The notes under the pieces were generated by a model, which saw nothing but the letters and a program-made list of their open reading frames with translations, was not told the DNA's origin and did not search any database. 64,000 nt of DNA from Novosphingobium sp. G106 (GTDB lineage: Bacteria; Pseudomonadota; Alphaproteobacteria; Sphingomonadales; Sphingomonadaceae), in NCBI RefSeq assembly GCF_019075875.1, contig NZ_JAHOOZ010000001.1, positions 2,914,001 through 2,978,000 of the forward strand. Reading direction: 5' to 3'. Each line of letters opens with the position of its first letter. Within the stretch, counting starts at the first letter, position 1. This document shows, in pieces, positions 57,356-64,000 of the stretch. Both the position numbers and the translations under genes were made by a program.

Positions 57356-59646
57356 CCGCCGAGGAAATCCAGCAGATCTTCTTCGTCGAATGCGAAGAAT
57401 CGCTCGCCGCAGCCGAAGCCGGCCTCGCCGCCTGCAAGGACGGCACGCAGGACGACGATACGGTCAACGCGATCTTCCGCGCGGTCCACTCGATCAAGGG
57501 CGGCGCCGGCGCTTTCGGCTTCGCGGCGCTCCAGGCCTATACCCACACCTTCGAGACGCTGCTGTCCGACGTGCGTGACGGTACCGTCGCGGTCGAGCCG
57601 CTGGTCGACCTGCTGCTCCGCGCGCTCGACACGCTGAGCGACCATGTCAACTCCGCGCGCGACGGCGGTGCGGCGCCCGACGACGTCGTCCTGCTACAGG
57701 AACTGACCGCAGCCCAGGCGGCCAATGCCGGCGCAGCGCCCGCTGCTGCCGAGCCCGCGCCCGCGCCGATCGTCGAAGCGCCCGAGCCCGAGCCGGTAGC
57801 GGCCCCCGCAGCTGCGGCCGACGAGGAGATCGATCCCGACTTCGGCGATGCCTTCGACGAGCTCGACCTCGACGCCATGTTCAGCGACATGCCGAGCACC
57901 GAACCTCAGGCAGAGGAACCGGCCGAGGAAAAGGTCGAAGCCAAGGCCGATGAAGGCACGCTATTCGTCCACCTGCGTCCACACGCCGGCGCTATGCTCA
58001 ACGGCGGCGAGCCGCTGCTGCTACTGCGCGAGATCGTCGGTCTCGGCGGCCAGGTCGTCCACTGCGACGTCGAGAAGCTGCCGCCGCTCGACACGCTCGA
58101 TCCCATGCAGGGCTACCTCGGCTGGACCTTCAAGCTGCCCGGCAGCGTGACCGAAGCCACGGTGCGCGAGATCTTCGATTTCGTCGGCGACGACGTCGGC
58201 ATCGTGTTCGGCGAGGAGGCCGAGATGCCGCCGACGGCGATCGCCGTCCCGGCTCCTGCCCAGCCCGCGCCGGCGCCCGTTGCGGCCCCTGCCCCCGTCG
58301 CGACACCGGCTCCTGCGCCGCCCCCCGTCGTAGCTGCTCCGGCAGCTCCCGCTCCCGTGGCCGCGGCTCCGGTCGCGACGACCCCAGCCCCGGCGCCCGC
58401 GCCGGCTCCCGCCGCCGCCCCTGCGGCCGCCGCGCCGGCCAATGCAGCGGCCGCTGCCGCTGCCGCTGCTGCCGGCGCCTCGATCCGCATCGACCTTGCC
58501 AAGCTCGACCGTCTGATCGACTCGGTGGGTGAGCTCGTCATTGCCCAGGCGATGATGGCCCAGCGCCTGTCGAACGAAGGCGTCACGGCCAACGAGGAGC
58601 TGACGCTGCTCGAATCGCTGACGCGCGACATCCAGGAAAGCGCGATGTCGATCCGCGCGCAGCCGATCGGCACCGTGTTCAGCCGCGTGCCGCGTATCCT
58701 GCGCGAGCTCGCCTCGTCGACCGGCAAGCATGTCCGCCTCGAACTGATCGGTGAAGCGACCGAGCTCGACAAGACGGTCATCGAGCGCCTCGGCGAGCCG
58801 CTGACCCACCTGATCCGCAACGCCGTCGACCACGGCATCGAGAACGCCGACAAGCGCCTCGCCGCGGGCAAGGAAGCCGACGGCACCCTGACGCTTTCTG
58901 CCGAGCACCGCTCGGGCCGCATCCTCATCAAGATCGCCGACGACGGCGCCGGCATCAACCGCGAGCGCGTCTTCGCCAAGGCGGTCGAAAAGGGCCTGCT
59001 CTCGCCCGACGCGCAGCTCTCGCCGGAAGAAATCGACAACCTCATCTTCGCGCCGGGCTTCTCCACCGCCGCGACGATCACCAGCGTTTCGGGACGCGGC
59101 GTCGGCATGGACGTCGTCCGCCAGAACGTGAAGGACCTCGGCGGGCGCATCACCATCGAGTCCGAAGAGGGCAAGGGCACGACCTTCACTCTTACCCTGC
59201 CGCTCACGCTCGCCATTTCCGACGGCATGATCGTCAGCGTCGGCGAGGAATCGATGGTCGTGCCGCTGGCCCACGTCGTCGAGTGCCTGCGGCCCAAGGA
59301 CGGCGAGCTCCAGGGCCTGGGCTCGCGCCAGATGTTCAACATGCGCGGGCGCTTCATCCCGGTCATTTCGGTCCGCGACGCGCTCAAGGCGCGCGGCCAG
59401 TCGCGTGGCCCTGACCACGGCGTGCTGATCGTCGTCGACACCGAGGCAGCGGGCCAGGCCGCGCTGCTGGTCGACGACATCTGCGACCAGCGCCAGTTCG
59501 TCATCAAGAGCCTCGACACGCACTTCCGCGCGGTCGACGGCGTGGCAGGCGCGACGATCCTCGGCGATGGCCAGGTCGCGCTCATCCTCGACGTCGACGG
59601 CCTCGTCGGCGGCGCGATGGTCGAGCCCGAAAGGCAGGCCGCGTGA
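57352..59646 (+). CDS. cheA: Chemotaxis histidine kinase CheA
   Basis: 764 residues. P1/Hpt domain with phospho-His46 in FRAVHSIKGGAGAFGF; a mid-section (about 205-290) resembling a response-regulator-binding P2 domain; an extreme Ala/Pro linker at about 300-375; P3 dimerisation helix; P4 kinase with HLIRNAVDHGIE (N-box), ADDGAGINRERVF (G1) and SGRGVGMDVVRQNV (G2); P5 CheW-like domain to the end. Receives signals from MCPs and phosphorylates CheY and CheB. ATGA overlap with the STAS gene and with cheR downstream shows tight coupling. Confidence 0.97.
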   Translation: MTAEEIQQIFFVECEESLAAAEAGLAACKDGTQDDDTVNAIFRAVHSIKGGAGAFGFAALQAYTHTFETLLSDVRDGTVAVEPLVDLLLRALDTLSDHVNSARDGGAAPDDVVLLQELTAAQAANAGAAPAAAEPAPAPIVEAPEPEPVAAPAAAADEEIDPDFGDAFDELDLDAMFSDMPSTEPQAEEPAEEKVEAKADEGTLFVHLRPHAGAMLNGGEPLLLLREIVGLGGQVVHCDVEKLPPLDTLDPMQGYLGWTFKLPGSVTEATVREIFDFVGDDVGIVFGEEAEMPPTAIAVPAPAQPAPAPVAAPAPVATPAPAPPPVVAAPAAPAPVAAAPVATTPAPAPAPAPAAAPAAAAPANAAAAAAAAAAGASIRIDLAKLDRLIDSVGELVIAQAMMAQRLSNEGVTANEELTLLESLTRDIQESAMSIRAQPIGTVFSRVPRILRELASSTGKHVRLELIGEATELDKTVIERLGEPLTHLIRNAVDHGIENADKRLAAGKEADGTLTLSAEHRSGRILIKIADDGAGINRERVFAKAVEKGLLSPDAQLSPEEIDNLIFAPGFSTAATITSVSGRGVGMDVVRQNVKDLGGRITIESEEGKGTTFTLTLPLTLAISDGMIVSVGEESMVVPLAHVVECLRPKDGELQGLGSRQMFNMRGRFIPVISVRDALKARGQSRGPDHGVLIVVDTEAAGQAALLVDDICDQRQFVIKSLDTHFRAVDGVAGATILGDGQVALILDVDGLVGGAMVEPERQAA

Positions 59647-60524
59647 GCAGCAAAGCCGCTCTGGCTGCCGCTCTTAGCGAGCCGATGCCGGGGATCAGCC
59701 CCGACATCTACGGTCCGGCCGACTTTCGCGCCGTTGCCGACCTGGCCTATGCCAGCGCCGGCATCGTGCTCGAGGACGGCAAGGCCATGCTCGTCTATTC
59801 GCGCTGGGCGCCGCTCGTGCGCGAGAGCGGCTGCGGCACGTTCTCGGCCTATATCGACTATATCAAGAACAACCCGGCCGAGCAGACGCGCGCGGTCGGG
59901 GCGCTGACGACCAACCACACCTTCTTCTACCGCGAGCCGCATCATTTCGAGCATCTCGCGCACACCTCGCGTCCGCCGCTGGTTCACCGGCTACAGAACG
60001 GCGGCGGCGTGCGCGTCTGGTCGGCCGGCTGCTCGAGCGGCGAGGAGACCTGGTCGATCGTGACAACGATGCTCGGCGAGGATGCCGCGCTCGGCCGTCG
60101 GCTGGCCGCCGCGGACCTGCGCTTCCTGGCCAGCGACATCGCCCAGCATGCGCTGAAGAAGGCCGCCGCCGCGACCTATGCCACGACCGACATCGAGGCC
60201 GTCCCGGCCGCACTGCGCAAGGCCTGGACGCGCACTTCGGGCGATATGACGACGCTTTCGGATACGGCCCGCGAGCTCGTCCGCTTCAACACGCTCAACC
60301 TGCATGGCGCCTGGCCGATGCGCGGGCAGTTCGACATCATATTCTGTCGGAACGTCATGATCTATTTCGACAATCCAACCAAGGAGCGGCTGATTTCCCG
60401 CTTCGCGGAGGCCCTGGTTCCCGGCGGCTTCCTCTACATCGGCCACAGCGAACGCGTCACCGGCCCCGCCGCCGCGCAGCTGCAGCCGGTTGGCCCCACC
60501 ATCTATCAGAGGAGCGCGGCATGA
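59643..60524 (+). CDS. cheR: Chemotaxis protein methyltransferase CheR
   Basis: 293 residues. N-terminal helical domain (FRAVADLAYASAGIVLEDGKAML, split: VADLAYASAGIVLED), then SAM-dependent methyltransferase: TTNHTFFYREPHHF, VRVWSAGCSSGEETWS (SAM site), FLASDIAQHALKKA, FDIIFCRNVMIYFD and GGFLYIGHSERVTG. Methylates MCP glutamates. Overlaps cheA and cheB by 4 bases. The DWSEF tail of the operon's MCP could be its docking site. Confidence 0.97.
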   Translation: MSSKAALAAALSEPMPGISPDIYGPADFRAVADLAYASAGIVLEDGKAMLVYSRWAPLVRESGCGTFSAYIDYIKNNPAEQTRAVGALTTNHTFFYREPHHFEHLAHTSRPPLVHRLQNGGGVRVWSAGCSSGEETWSIVTTMLGEDAALGRRLAAADLRFLASDIAQHALKKAAAATYATTDIEAVPAALRKAWTRTSGDMTTLSDTARELVRFNTLNLHGAWPMRGQFDIIFCRNVMIYFDNPTKERLISRFAEALVPGGFLYIGHSERVTGPAAAQLQPVGPTIYQRSAA

Positions 60525-61564
60525 CCATTCGGGTGCTGATCGTAGACGATTCCCCCACCATGCGCGCGATCCTCGCCGCGTGTCTTTCGGCCGAACCCGA
60601 CATCCAGGTCGTCGGTGCCGCGGGCAATGCCGCCGAGGGCCGCGAACTGATGAAGGTGCACAATCCCGATGTCGTGACGCTCGACATCGAGATGCCCGGT
60701 ATGAACGGACTCGACTTCCTCGAGAAGATCATGGCGCTGCGCCCGACGCCGGTCATCATCGTCTCCGGCTCGACCCAGCAGGGTGCGGAAGTCACCGCGC
60801 GCGCGCTGACGCTCGGCGCGATCGACTGCTATGCCAAGGCCGATCTCGACGCCGCGCTGCAGACCGGCAGCCGGACCAAGCTGGGCGACATGATCCGCAC
60901 GGCGGCGCAAGTGAAGTTCGAGCGCCGAGCGCCCGGCACCCCCAGCCCGGCCGCCACCACCGCGGTCCGCACCGGCTCGGCGATCCGCGCGCATCGGCCC
61001 GACATCATCGCCATCGGATCTTCCACCGGCGGCGTCGAGGCGCTGCAGACCATGCTCGCGAGCTTCCCGGCCGACTGCCCGCCGACGGTGATCGTCCAGC
61101 ACGTCAACCCGCGCTTTGCTCCGGCGATCGCCAAGACCCTGGACCTCGCCTCGCCGGCCACGGTCGTGTTGGCCGAACCCGACATGCCGCTGAAGCCAGG
61201 CCACGCCTATCTGGCCCCGGGCGACGACCGCCACCTGACGATCGGCGGCGCCCCGGGCAAGTTCTATACCCGGCTGCGCCCGGGCAACCCGGTCTCGGGC
61301 CATCTGCCCAGCGTCGACATGCTGTTTGGCTCGGTCGCCCAGGTCGCCGGACCGCGCGCCGTCGGGGCGCTGCTGACTGGCATGGGCAGCGACGGCGCCC
61401 GCGGTCTGCTCGCCATGGCCCAGGCCGGCGCACACACGATCGCCCAGGACGAAGCCACCTGCACCGTCTTCGGCATGCCACGCGCAGCCATCTCGCTCGG
61501 CGCGGCCCAGATCATCGCGCCGATCGGCGAGATCGCCCAGTACGCCCTCGGGAAGGCCGCATGA
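60521..61564 (+). CDS. cheB: Chemotaxis methylesterase CheB (intact)
   Basis: 347 residues. Receiver: DD 9-10, phospho-Asp55 (VTLDIEMPG), Lys in CYAKADL. Methylesterase/deamidase domain with complete triad: Ser in AIGSSTGGVEAL, His in VIVQHVNPRFA, Asp in LTGMGSDGARG; FGMPRAAI present. Removes methyl groups from MCPs and is activated by CheA. Overlaps cheR and cheD by 4 bases. The contrast with the His-less paralogue at 54411 is informative. Confidence 0.97.
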   Translation: MTIRVLIVDDSPTMRAILAACLSAEPDIQVVGAAGNAAEGRELMKVHNPDVVTLDIEMPGMNGLDFLEKIMALRPTPVIIVSGSTQQGAEVTARALTLGAIDCYAKADLDAALQTGSRTKLGDMIRTAAQVKFERRAPGTPSPAATTAVRTGSAIRAHRPDIIAIGSSTGGVEALQTMLASFPADCPPTVIVQHVNPRFAPAIAKTLDLASPATVVLAEPDMPLKPGHAYLAPGDDRHLTIGGAPGKFYTRLRPGNPVSGHLPSVDMLFGSVAQVAGPRAVGALLTGMGSDGARGLLAMAQAGAHTIAQDEATCTVFGMPRAAISLGAAQIIAPIGEIAQYALGKAA

Positions 61565-62127
61565 ACGCAATGACGTCCTTAAGCGACAAGCCGCGTTCAC
61601 CAAGCGATGCGATCCGCGTCACGGTGATGCAGGGTGATGTCCGCGTCAGCACCGACCCCAGGGTCGAGCTTGGCACTGTGCTGGGCAGCTGCGTGGCGGC
61701 GTGCCTGTTCGATCCGATCGCCGGCGTGGGCGGGATGAACCACTTCCTGCTCGCCGAACCGCCTGCGAGCCAGGGCGGCGGGGTTGACGTCCACTACGGC
61801 GTCTACCTGATGGAAATGCTGATCAACGACATGCTGGCCTGGGGCGCGATGAAGACGCGCATGAAGGCGCATCTCTATGGCGGCGCGAACCTGCGCACGG
61901 GAATGAAGGCGATCGGCACGGCCAATGCCGAATTCGCCCGCTCGTTCCTCGAGCGCGAGCGGATCTCGCTGATGCGGCACGATCTGGGCGGCACCGGCGC
62001 CCGGCGCGTCGATTTCCGGCCCGCGCAGGGCCAGGTGCGTTGCCGCACCGTCGATGCGCAGCTGGCGCCGCAGGAACAGGCGGTCGCAAGGCCGCAGGTC
62101 TCCAACGGCGACGTCGAACTTTTCTGA
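61561..62127 (+). CDS. cheD: Chemoreceptor glutamine deamidase CheD
   Basis: 188 residues from ATG 61561. CheD fold: VMQGDVRVSTDPRVELGTVLGSCVAACLFD (split: MQGDVRVSTDP, TVLGSCVAACLFD) with the catalytic Cys, then GGMNHFLLAEP with the catalytic His and HLYGGANL. Deamidates Gln to Glu on receptors and may interact with CheY/CheC-type phosphatases. A C-terminal extension of about 25 residues (QLAPQEQAVARPQ...) is not typical. Overlaps cheB. Confidence 0.95.
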   Translation: MNAMTSLSDKPRSPSDAIRVTVMQGDVRVSTDPRVELGTVLGSCVAACLFDPIAGVGGMNHFLLAEPPASQGGGVDVHYGVYLMEMLINDMLAWGAMKTRMKAHLYGGANLRTGMKAIGTANAEFARSFLERERISLMRHDLGGTGARRVDFRPAQGQVRCRTVDAQLAPQEQAVARPQVSNGDVELF

Positions 62128-62142
62128 TTTGAAGCGAGGGCA

Positions 62143-62520
62143 ATGACAATGACCGAGACGACACGAATACTCACAGTGGATGACAGCGCGAGTATGCGCG
62201 CGCTGCTCAACCACGCATTGAGCAACAACGGCTTCGACGTGGTCCAGGCAGAGGACGGCATCGAGGCTTTAGAGTGGCTTGCCACCAACGAGGCCGATGT
62301 CGTCATCACCGACATCAACATGCCCCGACTGGACGGCTTCGGGCTCATCGAGCGCCTGCGCGGCGGCAGCCGTCACCGCGACCGACCGATCCTGGTGCTC
62401 ACCACCGAAAGCTCGGACGAGAAGAAGGCCCGCGCGCGCCAGGCGGGTGCGACCGGCTGGATCGTCAAGCCGTTCGACACCGAAAAGCTGATCGCGGCCG
62501 TCCGCCGCGTCTCCCACTAA
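62143..62520 (+). CDS. cheY: Chemotaxis response regulator CheY
   Basis: 125 residues from ATG 62143; ATG 62149 is possible. Stand-alone receiver: VDDSASMRALL (acidic pair), phospho-Asp in DVVITDINMPRLDG, Thr in VLTTESS, Lys in WIVKPFD. Phosphorylated by CheA and binds the flagellar switch FliM. 15 bases from cheD and cheW on either side. Confidence 0.96.
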   Translation: MTMTETTRILTVDDSASMRALLNHALSNNGFDVVQAEDGIEALEWLATNEADVVITDINMPRLDGFGLIERLRGGSRHRDRPILVLTTESSDEKKARARQAGATGWIVKPFDTEKLIAAVRRVSH

Positions 62521-62535
62521 GAAGGACAACAGGCC

Positions 62536-62982
62536 ATGCACCGTGAACTGATCACCTTCGAAGTCGCGGACCAGATGTTCGGCATCGACATCATGGCTAT
62601 CCGCGAGATCCGCGCCTGGTCGCCGACCGCGCGCCTGCCGCGCGTGCCGGCCTATGTCGCCGGCGTGGTCAACCTGCGCGGCACCGTGCTTCCCGTGGTC
62701 GATCTCGCCGCCCGCCTCGGCTGGGAAGCCACCGAAGCGACGCCGCGTCATGCAATCATCGTCACCCAGTACGCAGGTCAGGCGCGCGGGCTGATCGTCG
62801 ATTCGGTCAGCGACATCGTCACCGTGCCGGCCGACGCGCTCCAGCCGCCCCCGCAGATGGCGCAGGACGGCGTCGTGCCTTTCCTCGAAGGCCTGGCCGC
62901 GATCGACGATCACATGGTCATGGTCCTCAACCTGCAGGCGCTCAACGCCGACTCCGAAGACCTGATGGCGCAAGCGGCATGA
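62536..62982 (+). CDS. cheW: Chemotaxis adaptor CheW
   Basis: 148 residues. Complete CheW domain: LITFEVADQMFGIDIMAIREIRAW (split: LITFEVADQMFGID, AIREIRAW), VPAYVAGVVNLRGTVLPVVDLAARLG (split: YVAGVVNLRGTVLPV, VDLAARLG), IIVTQYAGQARGLIVDSVSDIV. Couples receptors to CheA. Overlaps the next small gene by 4 bases (62979-62982). Confidence 0.96.
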   Translation: MHRELITFEVADQMFGIDIMAIREIRAWSPTARLPRVPAYVAGVVNLRGTVLPVVDLAARLGWEATEATPRHAIIVTQYAGQARGLIVDSVSDIVTVPADALQPPPQMAQDGVVPFLEGLAAIDDHMVMVLNLQALNADSEDLMAQAA

Positions 62983-63284
62983 TCGAGAAACGTCACCCCT
63001 GGCCCAAGAACGACCCGCACCTGCAGGCCGTCTCCGAAGTGCTGCTGGACCTCAGTCTCGACATCGAGAACATGGGCGCCACGCTCTGCACCGATCCGGA
63101 CTTTGTCGAAAAGCATGTCCAGCAACTGCAGTTGATCGACCTGATCGCGCAGAAGCAGCGCTCGCTCGCGACGCTGCTGCGCGCGGACTGCCCCAAGAGC
63201 GCCGTGTCGAACATCTGCCTCGACGACCTGCGCGCGCAAATGAAGGAACTGGTTGCCGGCGGCGGCCGCTGGGAACAGATCTGA
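62979..63284 (+). CDS. Hypothetical protein at the end of the che operon
   Basis: 101 residues, mostly helical: DPHLQAVSEVLLDLSLDIENMGATLC, FVEKHVQQLQLIDLIAQKQRSLATLLR (both shown in the middle only: EVLLDLSLDIENMG, VQQLQLIDLIAQKQRS) and a Gly-rich end GGGRWEQI. The QLQxxDLxxQ pattern resembles the helix of chemotaxis phosphatase CheZ-like or receptor-helix proteins, but the match is weak. Translationally coupled to cheW, so a chemotaxis role is likely. No family named with confidence. Confidence 0.8.
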   Translation: MIEKRHPWPKNDPHLQAVSEVLLDLSLDIENMGATLCTDPDFVEKHVQQLQLIDLIAQKQRSLATLLRADCPKSAVSNICLDDLRAQMKELVAGGGRWEQI

Positions 63285-63330
63285 CGGGAAAGCGCCGGGC
63301 GTGCCCTCGCACCGGCGCTGACTCGCAACA

Positions 63331-63367
63331 AAAAAGGCCGGCGGGGAAATACCCCGCCGGCCTTTTT
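63331..63367. terminator. Strong bidirectional intrinsic terminator
   Basis: Sixteen-base perfect stem AAAAAGGCCGGCGGGG (63331-63346) / CCCCGCCGGCCTTTTT (63352-63367) with a 5-base loop, with T-tracts on both strands. Ends the che operon on the plus strand and the convergent FixJ/LuxR-type regulator on the minus strand. Confidence 0.95.
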
Positions 63368-63384
63368 ATTGTTTGCCGAGGCCC

Positions 63385-64000
63385 TCAGGCGGCGTCGAGC
63401 ACCTGCGGTTCGAACGACGGCAGCGAGGCTTCGATCGCCAGGCGGATCGCTTCGGCGCTGTGGCGCGCACCGATCTTGCTGAGCAGGTTGGCACGGTGCA
63501 GCTCGACCGTGCGCGGGCTGATCGACAGATGCTTGCCGATCAGGCGATTGCTCAGGCCTTCGACCATGCCGGCCAGTATCTCGCGCTCGCGCTTCGACAG
63601 CTTCTCGATCCGGCTCAGCGCCATGGTCTTGCGCGAGCCGGCGGCGATCGCCGCGCCCGAGCGGGTGCCGGCATTGTGGATCGCCTTGATCAGCGCATCG
63701 CCGTCGCCGGGCCAGTTGGCATAGCCGATGGCGCCGCCGAGCACTGCCTCGACGATCCGCGTCGGCTCCGGATTCTCGGAGAAGGCCACGACGGGCAGCC
63801 AGGTGTGGCGGCTGGCGATCTCGTGCATCAGCGCGGCGACCGCATTGTCCTCGTCATGGATGAGGATGACGCCTGACTTGGGCCAGCAGCGGATGAACTC
63901 GTCGATGTTCTCGAACGGCTCGGCGAAAGTGCCGTGGTTGTTGAGGTAGTAGGACAGCGATGCGCGGCGCTTCACGTCCTGGTCGATGGTGAAAACAAGA
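63385..64000 (-). CDS. FixJ/NarL-type response regulator (partial, N-terminus outside window)
   Basis: About 205 residues visible; the frame stays open to the window end, and the sequence LVFTIDQDVKRRASLSYYL upstream of the first ATG (63975) looks like a receiver start (strand 1 then acidic residues), so the gene begins outside. Receiver with Asp in VILIHDEDN; the equivalent of the DD pair is degenerate. C-terminal LuxR HTH: LSKREREILAGMVEGLSNRLIGKHLSISPRTVELHRANLLSKIGA (split: LSKREREILAGMVEG, SNRLIGKHLSIS, RTVELHRANLLSKIGA). Probably responds to an unknown kinase or to the chemotaxis system. Convergent to the che operon across the terminator. Confidence 0.88.
   Translation of the reverse strand, partial: LVFTIDQDVKRRASLSYYLNNHGTFAEPFENIDEFIRCWPKSGVILIHDEDNAVAALMHEIASRHTWLPVVAFSENPEPTRIVEAVLGGAIGYANWPGDGDALIKAIHNAGTRSGAAIAAGSRKTMALSRIEKLSKREREILAGMVEGLSNRLIGKHLSISPRTVELHRANLLSKIGARHSAEAIRLAIEASLPSFEPQVLDAA

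Noticed and set aside
58113..59987. Long open frames on the strand opposite cheA (up to about 624 codons)
   Set aside because: They mirror the GC-rich codon structure of cheA, which has complete domains. Their translations are low-complexity and show no motifs.
1..64000. CRISPR arrays, tRNA/rRNA genes, insertion sequences, prophage genes
   Set aside because: Looked for; no regularly spaced repeats, no tRNA-like clover-leaf or rRNA sequence, and no transposase, integrase or phage protein was recognised.

Overview
High-GC (roughly two-thirds G+C) bacterial chromosome fragment, most likely from a sphingomonad (Sphingomonadales, Alphaproteobacteria; Novosphingobium/Sphingobium/Sphingomonas-like). 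This is inferred from gene content: a dense catabolic cluster with P450, amidohydrolase and DUF2889 genes, a FecI/FecR/STN-type TonB receptor operon, an alphaproteobacterial-style che operon with a STAS protein and CheD, an HWE histidine kinase, and short palindromic intergenic repeats. No rRNA, tRNA, CRISPR array, IS element or prophage was seen.

Region 1 (1-15.4 kb) is a catabolic island. A minus-strand operon runs SDR > amidohydrolase > SDR > cytochrome P450 > ABC-type substrate-binding protein (cut by the window edge). A CoA ligase diverges from it. A LuxR-type and a TetR-type regulator follow, then crotonase-like protein > DUF2889 protein, a TauD/TfdA dioxygenase, a luciferase-like flavin monooxygenase, an NTF2/SnoaL-like exported protein and a 3-ketosteroid-dehydrogenase-like flavoprotein. 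The set looks like oxidation, CoA activation and beta-oxidation-like cleavage of a hydrophobic (terpenoid, steroid or aromatic) substrate; the actual substrate cannot be read from sequence. Two divergent promoters in this island share an unusual operator-like palindrome (GAACGR-N9-YCGTTC), suggesting one regulon, perhaps of the local TetR protein.

Region 2 (15.4-26.7 kb): fumarase C, an EF-hand/esterase fusion in locally lower-GC DNA with palindromes, a small lipoprotein, and the TamB-TamA outer-membrane assembly pair.

Region 3 (26.7-43.4 kb) is core amino-acid and sulfur metabolism. It holds an arginine succinyltransferase operon (DUF1338, astD, M20 hydrolase, astA, astB), a REP-like double hairpin, a tightly overlapping phenylalanine/tyrosine degradation operon (phhA, hppD, VOC protein, maiA, fumarylacetoacetase-like), a TIM-barrel isomerase, two SDRs, a GH130 protein, an HWE kinase, and mtnA coupled to a class II aldolase (a possible methylthioribose/DHAP shunt).

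Region 4 (43.4-49.8 kb): ECF sigma/FecR/TonB receptor with an STN signalling domain, a YdjC/HpnK-type deacetylase, an OprB-type porin and a divergent small exported protein.

Region 5 (49.8-64 kb) covers chemotaxis and c-di-GMP: an MCP, a PAS-GGDEF-EAL protein, a tandem PilZ protein, a CheB paralogue lacking its catalytic His, then MCP-STAS-cheA-cheR-cheB-cheD-cheY-cheW-hypothetical, a strong bidirectional terminator, and a partial FixJ/LuxR-type regulator.

Four genes carry single-base shifts, at least three of them in mononucleotide runs (near 4155, 5409-5414, 10420-10425, 56989-56992). They look like indel sequencing errors, although real decay cannot be excluded.
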